DNA of 5,220 nucleotides from positions 1-5,220 of the forward strand of contig NZ_CALKTL010000008.1 of the NCBI RefSeq assembly GCF_937997405.1. The letters run 5' to 3'. Within the stretch, counting starts at the first letter, position 1; every line of letters starts with the position of its first letter. This DNA comes from an uncultured Campylobacter sp. (GTDB lineage Bacteria; Campylobacterota; Campylobacteria; Campylobacterales; Campylobacteraceae). The position numbers were made by a program, and so were the translations under genes. The notes below the pieces were generated by a model. It was not told the origin of the DNA, did no database searches, and saw only the letters and a program-made list of their open reading frames with translations. Positions 1 through 4,789 of this stretch are shown piece after piece.

Positions 1-429
1 GGCAGGCCGCAGGCCTCCGACGAGGAGGTCGAGCGCGCCGCGCGAGCTGCGGGATGCGAGGACTTCATCCTGCGGCTTGCGCATGGTTATGACACGCGCG
101 TCGGCACGGGCGGCAGTCATGTATCGGGTGGTGAGCGTCAGCGTATCGCCATCGCGCGCGCGCTGTATAAGGACCCGCAAATTTTAATATTCGACGAGGC
201 GACTTCGGCGCTGGATAACGCAAGCGAAAAGGAGATCTCAAACGTCATCGAAAAGATCAAACAAAGCAAAATCGTCTTTGTAATCGCTCACCGCCTCTCC
301 ACGATCGAGCGCGCCGATAATATCGCCGTGATGAAAAACGGCCGCATCCTCGCTATCGGCACCGACGCGAAGCTGACGGGCGAATGCGAGGAGTATCGCA
401 GCCTAAAGGGGATAATGCAAAACGGCTAG
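1..429 (+). CDS. ABC exporter ATP-binding protein, C-terminal part (5' truncated by window)
   Basis: This is the last 142 residues of an ATP-binding cassette of the exporter type, normally fused behind six membrane helices. It would hydrolyse ATP on the cytoplasmic face to drive export of a lipid, glycan or peptide. Reading from base 1, residues 25-36 are the helical-subdomain stretch ending LAHGYDTRVG. Residues 41-45 are the ABC signature, here VSGGE in place of the usual LSGGQ, followed by RQRIAIARAL. Walker B is residues 61-66 (ILIFDE), with the catalytic Glu at 66. The D-loop SALD is 69-72, and the switch His is His97 in AHRLS. All ATPase residues expected in this half are present, and the gene ends at TAG 427-429. 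Walker A and the membrane domain lie upstream of the window, so substrate and exact family (MsbA-like, glycan flippase or type I secretion) cannot be decided. The frame is open from base 1 and the start is not visible. Confidence 0.95.
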   Translation, partial: GRPQASDEEVERAARAAGCEDFILRLAHGYDTRVGTGGSHVSGGERQRIAIARALYKDPQILIFDEATSALDNASEKEISNVIEKIKQSKIVFVIAHRLSTIERADNIAVMKNGRILAIGTDAKLTGECEEYRSLKGIMQNG

Positions 430-609
430 AGCTTTAAAATTCTGCCCCTTTTGCGCCCCGGTTTTGCTCTATGAAATTTTATTTTGAAATTTAGCCGCGC
501 GGATCGCTGCTTTAGCTGCAGGGCTTTTCAATAAAACTCGACTCTTTGGTGCGACGAGGCACGACCGCTAGAGCTTTAACGTTTGGATTAAAATTTTATC
601 TTGAAATTT
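425..609 (+). repeat. Degenerate duplicated block, two same-orientation copies (425-492 and 567-609)
   Basis: GCTAGAGCTTTAA occurs exactly at 425-437 and again at 567-579. Each copy is followed by a second shared element: AAATTTTATTTTGAAATTT at 474-492, and the same 19-mer with one T to C change at 591-609. The first copy carries 25 extra bases between the two elements. The order and orientation are the same, which suggests an old local duplication with an indel rather than chance. The first copy includes the TAG stop of the ABC gene. Because the second element is built of AAATTT, which is very common in this DNA, the 13-mer is the stronger evidence. I recognise no named repeat family. Confidence 0.5.
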
Positions 610-705
610 CAGCACTTCGTTGTGAGCCGCCTCTAAATTTAAACATTTGCGCCGTTTTAAAACCGCTGCGGTAAAATTTTATCGCACACTGGACTTTTCA
701 GCGCG
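430..705. other. Intergenic spacer between ABC gene and lipoprotein gene, no gene seen
   Basis: This 276-bp stretch lies between two converging stops (ABC gene on plus, lipoprotein gene on minus). I see no credible coding region. The only short ATG frame, at 471, gives seven codons with no Shine-Dalgarno site. It holds the two duplicated blocks described separately, an AT-rich set of AAATTT motifs, and small palindromes near 654-686. No tRNA-like or other structured RNA is apparent by eye. Its length is generous for this compact genome, so a degraded gene or a small RNA cannot be excluded. Confidence 0.6.
655..676 (-). terminator. Weak candidate terminator after the lipoprotein gene
   Basis: In the minus-strand transcript, about 30 bases after the lipoprotein stop, the sequence ACCGCAGCGGT (plus 662-672) can form a short ACCG/CGGT hairpin with a 3-base loop. 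It is followed directly by a short U run and then an A run. Flanking TTTT and AAAA could extend the stem across a 3-base bulge. The stem is short and the U tract brief, so this is only a candidate. I see no better one between the stop and the ABC gene. Confidence 0.3.
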
Positions 706-1299
706 TTACCTGCACCTGATCTTCGGCATCTGCGATAAAATTTTAGCTTTATTTTCCTTTATAAATTTTCGCATCTTTTTAAAATCCCCATCCGAATCGA
801 AATTTTTCGCGTATTGTACAAGTATAAGTCCACAACTTTGCATATCTGCAACCATTAGATCGACTTCATATTTATTGAAATTAGGATCTCCGGGGGCAGG
901 CGGATTAAGGATCGCTATTACGGCTTGCGTAGGGCTAGTTTTTATGATATCAAGGGAGCGCCACTCATCTTTTTTTCTCACTTCATTGGACTTCGCTATC
1001 GTTTCATATATCCCGTATATATACCCATCGATACTTTTTACATCGCCGTAGTACGATATGGACACGAGCTTACTCCATTTATATTCCTCCTCATCGCTTA
1101 AATAATAATATGCCGCCACGAGATTTTTATACTTTTGAGTAAAAGTTTCTCCATCTATCATAACGCTTTGTGGTAGTTCGATTGTGCTATACGCTTTCTT
1201 TACTTCGGGGGTTTCCGATCTATACGCCTTACCTTGAAACGCCGCACACCCACCAAATATCGCCGTTAGTAAAAATGCGATTAGAATTTTTAATCTCAT
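706..1299 (-). CDS. Putative lipoprotein of unknown function
   Basis: This gene encodes 197 residues that I do not recognise. The N-terminus is a lipoprotein signal: basic MRLK, a hydrophobic stretch (5-15), then IFGGC with the acceptor Cys at 18. Phe at -3 is a looser version of the lipobox. The mature part is hydrophilic and rich in Tyr, Lys, Asp and Glu, with no further membrane segment. Features include SDEEEYKW (68-75), a SYYGDVKSIDGYIYGIYETI stretch (82-101), a Pro-rich turn LNPPAPGDPN (131-140) and two more cysteines (156, 196). The start at 1299 is supported by AAGGA (minus, 1306-1310) six bases upstream. It would be anchored in a membrane and face the periplasm. It is divergent from the YcaD-like transporter gene across 98 bp and faces the ABC gene, so no operon links it to a pathway. 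Its DNA is visibly AT-richer than both neighbours (sampled lines about 33-42% G+C), which hints at separate ancestry. Gene reality is well supported; function is unknown. Confidence 0.8.
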   Translation of the reverse strand: MRLKILIAFLLTAIFGGCAAFQGKAYRSETPEVKKAYSTIELPQSVMIDGETFTQKYKNLVAAYYYLSDEEEYKWSKLVSISYYGDVKSIDGYIYGIYETIAKSNEVRKKDEWRSLDIIKTSPTQAVIAILNPPAPGDPNFNKYEVDLMVADMQSCGLILVQYAKNFDSDGDFKKMRKFIKENKAKILSQMPKIRCR

Positions 1300-1324
1300 A
1301 CATGATCCTTAAAATTTTTCAGAT

Positions 1325-1333
1325 ATTTTGCCA
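1325..1333 (-). promoter_or_regulatory. Candidate extended -10 for the lipoprotein gene
   Basis: On the minus strand this reads TGGCAAAAT: an extended -10 TG, one spacer base, then CAAAAT (4 of 6 to TATAAT). Transcription would start near 1318, leaving a leader of about 20 bases that contains the AAGGA ribosome site. A second possibility is TTGACG further upstream (plus 1371-1376) as a -35, but the hexamer at the matching distance is poor. Confidence 0.35.
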
Positions 1334-1362
1334 TAAAAACCGAGCTTTAATCAATAAAAGGC

Positions 1363-1368
1363 TACAAT
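1363..1368 (+). promoter_or_regulatory. Candidate -10 box (TACAAT) for the YcaD-like MFS gene
   Basis: TACAAT matches the sigma-70 -10 consensus at five of six bases and sits 29 bases before the proposed TTG start. Transcription from about 1375 would leave a short leader carrying the ribosome site at 1386-1390. No -35 is apparent, as is usual for Campylobacter sigma-70 promoters. Its position argues that the protein cannot begin at the far-upstream start codons of this frame. Confidence 0.45.
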
Positions 1369-1385
1369 ACGTCAAATTTAATTCC

Positions 1386-1390
1386 AAGGA
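1386..1390 (+). promoter_or_regulatory. Ribosome binding site that selects a TTG start
   Basis: AAGGA lies seven bases before TTG at 1398-1400, an ideal spacing. The first in-frame ATG, at 1410-1412, is 19 bases away, too far for this site, and has no Shine-Dalgarno of its own. This favours TTG as the start of the transporter gene. Confidence 0.6.
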
Positions 1391-1397
1391 AAAGTCA

Positions 1398-2549
1398 TTG
1401 TTTGAATCTATGCGCGCGGCACGCTCGCTAAGCCCCCTATTTCTGGGGATTTTCTTTATGTTTATCGGCGACGCGCTAGTCATCGCAAGCGCGGGCATCA
1501 TGCTAAAAGAATCCGGCCACAGCGAGCTTGAGATCGGAGCGATTTCGGCGTTTTTCTTTTTAGGTGCGATCTTTAGCGGCTTTTTCGTGCCTTCGATAAT
1601 CGGCGCGCTCTCATACGTGCGGGCATACGCGGTCTTTACGGCGCTTTTCGGCATCGCGGCGATGCTGCACGATCTAGGCTCAAACCTCGTGTATTGGGCG
1701 ATTTTGCGCTTCATTTTGGGCTTTTGCTACTACGCGCTTTTGATGATAATCGAAAGCTGGATAAACTCAAAGATCACAAACTCCATCCGCTCCCGCGTGC
1801 TGGCGATCTACGAAGCGGTTTTTTACGGCGCGTTTGCGATAGGAGTTATAATCTTGGCGCTAAATTTCGGAACGATGAAGGTCTTCGTGCTAAGCGCATT
1901 TTTCATCATCCTAGCGCTGCTGCCGGTAAATTTAATCCGCTTCAATCCTCCTAGAGTCCCCGCTCGCATGCGCATCTCGATGCCGCAAATTTCAATCGTG
2001 CCGCCGCTTGCGTTTGCGACGGTGGTTTGCGCGGGCATTTTGATTAACGGCTTTTTTTCGATGGCGAGCGTTTTCGTGCTAAGTGCAGGGCTTGGAGTGG
2101 GCTCGGTGGGCGCATTTATGGGATCGGCGATGGCAGGAGGCTTCTTAGCGCAGCTCGTCTGTGGCACTATTTCAGATAAGTTTGGTCGCAAACGCGCCAT
2201 AATGATAGTTTGCGTCGTGGGCCTTACTTCCTGCGCAGCGCTATTTTTTGCTAAGAGCTTCATCCTAACGTGCGCACTCGCGTTGCTGCTAGGATTTGGC
2301 GCCTTTCCTTTGTATTCGCTCGCCATCGCGCGCGCAAACGATTCCATCACCGGCGAGGGCGCATCTCGCGTGCAAATTTCAGCGGCAATGCTCTTTATCT
2401 ATTCGAGCGCGTCGCTCTGCTCGCCTTTGATCATCGGCGCGATGATGAAATTTTTGGGCGCAAACGGCTTTATCTGGGTATTTTTCGCGGCGATGAGCTT
2501 TTTATTCGTATTTGCTATCTTTCGCCCCGAGATCGCGCCGAAAAGATAG
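1398..2549 (+). CDS. Major facilitator superfamily transporter, YcaD-like
   Basis: This is a 12-helix secondary transporter of 383 residues in the inner membrane. It probably moves a small molecule with or against an ion gradient; the substrate is not known for this subfamily. I place it with E. coli YcaD from remembered sequence. Shared landmarks are the helix-4/5 region RFILGF..YALLMIIESW (104-121, Glu119 on a membrane helix), the helix-8/9 loop GTISDKFGRKR (256-266, a good MFS motif A), and GFGAFPLYSLAIARA (299-313). The matching motif A in the first half (from Gly61) has lost its Asp. The start is taken at TTG 1398 because of the Shine-Dalgarno spacing; ATG 1410 would give 379 residues. 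The frame stays open upstream to 1170, but that part overlaps the lipoprotein gene on the other strand and does not look like MFS sequence. Its stop is 10 bp from the stop of the opposing MFS gene. Family confidence is high; subfamily good. Confidence 0.9.
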   Translation: MFESMRAARSLSPLFLGIFFMFIGDALVIASAGIMLKESGHSELEIGAISAFFFLGAIFSGFFVPSIIGALSYVRAYAVFTALFGIAAMLHDLGSNLVYWAILRFILGFCYYALLMIIESWINSKITNSIRSRVLAIYEAVFYGAFAIGVIILALNFGTMKVFVLSAFFIILALLPVNLIRFNPPRVPARMRISMPQISIVPPLAFATVVCAGILINGFFSMASVFVLSAGLGVGSVGAFMGSAMAGGFLAQLVCGTISDKFGRKRAIMIVCVVGLTSCAALFFAKSFILTCALALLLGFGAFPLYSLAIARANDSITGEGASRVQISAAMLFIYSSASLCSPLIIGAMMKFLGANGFIWVFFAAMSFLFVFAIFRPEIAPKR

Positions 2550-2559
2550 CGGCCGAGGT

Positions 2560-3750
2560 TTAAATTTTTTCGTAGATCAAAAATTTATAATAAAACGCCG
2601 CGATTGCGAACATAAAGCCCATACCGAAGGTAATTTGCGAAAGCGAAAATCCAAGCTCGAAAAAAAATCCGATCGCGGCCGACACGAGTGTGGCGACGAT
2701 GAAATACGCCATATCGTTGTAAGCGATGACGCGCCCGAAAAACTCCCTATCGACGTGGTTTTGCAGCTGCGTAAAAGAATACGACCACACCGTCGTGATG
2801 AAAAATCCCGCCGCGATCATGCCCGCAAACGAAAGCCAGTAGTTAAACTCCAGCACCGCCCACAGCGCCATGCCCGCAAACTGCCCCAGCAATAGCCAAA
2901 AAAACGTATATTTATTCACGATCTTACTTAGCCATATCTGCCCGAAAAACGCAGCCGCCGAGCGCGACATATTCATAAGCCCGATGACTAGCGAAGCGCT
3001 TAAAATTTCTTTGTATTTATACTTCGCAAGAAGCGCGATGAGATTGTCGTAGGTGGTGACGGCGACGAAGGCGTGAAGGACGATGAGATGCACCACCAAA
3101 GGATGCGAGCGCAGGTAAGAAAAGCCCTCCTTTAGCATCTTAAACACGGGCCCCGGCGCGTTTCTTGCGAGGTCTTTAAAATTTAGCCGCAGCAGGATAA
3201 AAAACGAAAAAACATATAAGCAAAAATCCAAAATAAACGCCGCTCGCACGCCGAAATAGTGGATAAAAATACCCGCGCTCGCCATACCGAAAGTATATGT
3301 GATCGTCCAGATAATGCCCGTCATCTCGTTAGCAAGCTTGAGATAGGGGCGGCTTAGAAATTTCGGCAGCGTAGATGATTCGGTTTGAAAAAACAGCGTG
3401 CCTGCGACGCTGCGCACGACCACGATCAAAAGCAGCAGCCACAGATAATCCAAACTATCGATAAAAATCAGCATGAAAATACTGATCATCTCGGTTATAA
3501 ACATCGCCGTCATCAGAGGCTTTGGTTGAAATTTATCCACGATGATGCCGTTGATGGGCGCTAAAAAAACGTTTGGCACGAACGAAACGACGCCTACCGC
3601 CGTGATCGCCCATACCGGCGCGCCAAGTTCAATCAGCAGCGTAGCGATCCCAACGACCGAAAACCACAAGCCGAACATACATATAAAACCCGCCGAAAAG
3701 AGCAGTCGGTAGTTGCGTGAATGGCGAAGCAGCACTATGTATCTGATCAT
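2560..3750 (-). CDS. Major facilitator superfamily transporter, MefA/EntS-like (MFS_3 type)
   Basis: This 396-residue polytopic inner-membrane protein belongs to the MFS branch that includes macrolide exporter MefA and enterobactin exporter EntS, so efflux driven by the proton gradient is the likely mode. The drug or siderophore is not deducible. Branch hallmarks are the N-terminal LRHSRNYRLLFSAGF (8-22), the helix-2/3 loop GIIVDKFQPKPLM (68-80, motif A with Asp72 and Lys73), RSVAGTLFFQTESSTLP (113-129), LANEMTGIIWTITYTFGMASAG (139-160) and the late loop QLQNHVDREFFGRVIA (328-343). Length and start are normal for the family. ATG 3750 puts the LRHSRNYRLL motif where relatives have it, though its ribosome site is weak (GGGA nine bases upstream). 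It converges on the YcaD-like gene with a 10-bp gap and is divergent from the stomatin operon. The two MFS genes are from different subfamilies, so they are not a recent duplication. Confidence 0.92.
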   Translation of the reverse strand: MIRYIVLLRHSRNYRLLFSAGFICMFGLWFSVVGIATLLIELGAPVWAITAVGVVSFVPNVFLAPINGIIVDKFQPKPLMTAMFITEMISIFMLIFIDSLDYLWLLLLIVVVRSVAGTLFFQTESSTLPKFLSRPYLKLANEMTGIIWTITYTFGMASAGIFIHYFGVRAAFILDFCLYVFSFFILLRLNFKDLARNAPGPVFKMLKEGFSYLRSHPLVVHLIVLHAFVAVTTYDNLIALLAKYKYKEILSASLVIGLMNMSRSAAAFFGQIWLSKIVNKYTFFWLLLGQFAGMALWAVLEFNYWLSFAGMIAAGFFITTVWSYSFTQLQNHVDREFFGRVIAYNDMAYFIVATLVSAAIGFFFELGFSLSQITFGMGFMFAIAAFYYKFLIYEKI

Positions 3751-3771
3751 AAAATTTTATCCCGTAAATTA

Positions 3772-3800
3772 ATTATAAAAAATTTTAAGCGATTGTATCA
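3772..3800 (-). promoter_or_regulatory. Candidate -10 boxes for the MefA/EntS-like gene
   Basis: Two candidates lie upstream of ATG 3750 on the minus strand. One is an extended -10, TGATACAAT (plus 3792-3800), which would give a leader of roughly 35 bases. The other is a perfect TATAAT (plus 3772-3777) lacking the TG extension, which would give a leader of about 15 bases. I favour the extended one for leader length, but the sequence alone does not decide. Confidence 0.45.
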
Positions 3801-3833
3801 CGGCGCGCCTTAAAAGCCAAAATAAGCTAAAAA

Positions 3834-3842
3834 TGCTATAAT
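3834..3842 (+). promoter_or_regulatory. Extended -10 promoter of the stomatin-NfeD operon
   Basis: TGCTATAAT is a perfect extended -10 (TG, one base, TATAAT). Transcription would begin near 3849, giving a leader of about 20 bases before ATG 3869. No -35 is visible but the upstream DNA has A/T-rich stretches, as in Campylobacter housekeeping promoters. This is the strongest promoter signal in the window and suggests constitutive expression. Confidence 0.7.
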
Positions 3843-3858
3843 TGCGAAATTTTAATTC

Positions 3859-3863
3859 AGGAG
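3859..3863 (+). promoter_or_regulatory. Ribosome binding site of the stomatin-like gene
   Basis: AGGAG sits five bases before ATG 3869 and fixes this start. A TTG at 3842 and a GTG at 3863 are in the same frame, but the first overlaps the -10 box and the second overlaps the Shine-Dalgarno itself, so neither can be the start. Confidence 0.75.
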
Positions 3864-3868
3864 TGAAA

Positions 3869-4789
3869 ATGGAAGGGTTCGTAACTACGGTAATAGTATT
3901 TTGCGTCCTCATCGCGGCAATTCTAAAGATGGGGGTCAAGATCGTCTCACAATCGGAAATTTTAATCATCGAGCGACTGGGTCGCTTTCACAAGGTGCTC
4001 GACGGCGGATTTCACATCATCGTGCCGTTTTTTGACGCGGTACGCGCTAAGATGAGCGTACGCGAGCAGCTCGTGGACATCAGCAAGCAGCAAGTCATCA
4101 CCAAAGATAACGTCAACATAAGCGTCGACGGTATCGTGTTTTTAAAAGTCATCGACGGTAAGATGGCGCTTTACAACGTCGAGGATTATCGCCGCGCGAT
4201 TTCAAATTTAGCGATGACAACGCTACGTAGCGCGATCGGCGAGATGAGCCTAGACAGCACGCTTAGTTCGCGCGATCAGCTAAATTCCAAGCTACAAATC
4301 GCTCTGGGCGATGCCGCTGATAACTGGGGCGTAAAGATCATGCGCGTGGAAATTTCCGAAATTTCGGTACCGCACGGCATCGAAGAGGCGATGAATATGC
4401 AGATGAAAGCCGAGCGTGAAAAGCGCGCGATCGAGCTTAAAGCCGAGGCTGAAAAAGCGGCCCTCATCCGAAACGCCGAGGCGCTAAAGCAGGAGAAGGT
4501 GCTCGAAGCCGAGGCGATCGAGCGTATGGCGGATGCGAAAAAATACGAGCAGATCGCGCTAGCACAGGGTCAAAAAGACGCGATGGACAGTATAAATTTA
4601 GCGATGAGCGCTTCCAGCTTCGCGGCGGAATACCTGCTCGCGCAGGGTCGTGTAAACGCTTTTAGCGAGCTGTCCAAAAACCCGAGCAAGGATAAAATTT
4701 TGATCCCTTACGAAACGAGCGAGCTTATCGGCTCTCTTAGCGTGCTTAAAGAATTCCTCGGTAAAAACGGCGCGAAGGAGCTCAAATGA
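3869..4789 (+). CDS. qmcA: SPFH/stomatin-like membrane protein, QmcA type
   Basis: This 306-residue membrane-anchored SPFH protein (E. coli QmcA is 305) is thought to form large ring-like oligomers that organise membrane microdomains and, with NfeD, support membrane-protein quality control. Residues 3-20 form the N-terminal membrane helix. The SPFH domain follows, with landmarks KIVSQSEILIIERLGRF (24-40), DGGFHIIVPFFD (45-56), VREQLVDISKQQVITKDNV (64-82), TLRSAIGEMSLD (118-129) and NWGVKIMRVEISEI (152-165). Residues 172-238 are a charged Ala/Glu/Lys-rich coiled coil beginning MNMQMKAEREKRA. The C-terminus is LIPYETSELIGSL (278-290). I see no missing domain or break. ATG 3869 is chosen for its Shine-Dalgarno site and because the membrane helix follows directly. 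The gene has its own strong -10 promoter and overlaps the NfeD gene by four bases, the usual pairing for this family. It is divergent from the MefA/EntS-like gene. Symbol assigned by resemblance and context. Confidence 0.93.
   Translation: MEGFVTTVIVFCVLIAAILKMGVKIVSQSEILIIERLGRFHKVLDGGFHIIVPFFDAVRAKMSVREQLVDISKQQVITKDNVNISVDGIVFLKVIDGKMALYNVEDYRRAISNLAMTTLRSAIGEMSLDSTLSSRDQLNSKLQIALGDAADNWGVKIMRVEISEISVPHGIEEAMNMQMKAEREKRAIELKAEAEKAALIRNAEALKQEKVLEAEAIERMADAKKYEQIALAQGQKDAMDSINLAMSASSFAAEYLLAQGRVNAFSELSKNPSKDKILIPYETSELIGSLSVLKEFLGKNGAKELK
4775..4780 (+). promoter_or_regulatory. Ribosome binding site of nfeD inside the stomatin gene
   Basis: AAGGAG lies five bases before ATG 4786, within the last codons of the stomatin-like gene. 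Together with the ATGA overlap it fixes the NfeD start and points to coupled translation of the two partners. Confidence 0.75.

Noticed and set aside
428..470. AGAGC...GCTCT pairing right after the ABC stop as a terminator
   Set aside because: A five-pair stem over a loop of more than 30 bases with no U tract is not a credible intrinsic terminator.
507..521. Hairpin CTGC...GCAG in the 430-705 spacer as a terminator for the ABC gene
   Set aside because: Only four pairs with a seven-base loop and no following U run, about 80 bases after the stop.
647..1051. Plus-strand open frame of 134 codons
   Set aside because: It is antisense to the lipoprotein gene, which has a signal peptide, lipobox and ribosome site. 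The plus-strand frame starts at TTG without a ribosome site and its product is low-complexity Ser/Phe/Ile.
1170..1397. Long upstream extension of the YcaD-like reading frame
   Set aside because: It overlaps the start of the lipoprotein gene on the other strand and the divergent promoter region, is not MFS-like in sequence, and lies upstream of the likely -10 box and ribosome site for TTG 1398.
1823..2350. Minus-strand open frame of 175 codons within the YcaD-like gene
   Set aside because: It is a mirror-frame shadow: Ala/Pro/Lys-rich, no recognisable domain, fully inside a well-supported transporter gene.
2512..2895. Plus-strand open frame rich in Arg and Lys across the MFS junction
   Set aside because: Its highly basic, repetitive composition is what the reverse of a membrane-protein gene gives in a GC-rich frame. 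It covers the ends of two real genes and has no ribosome site.
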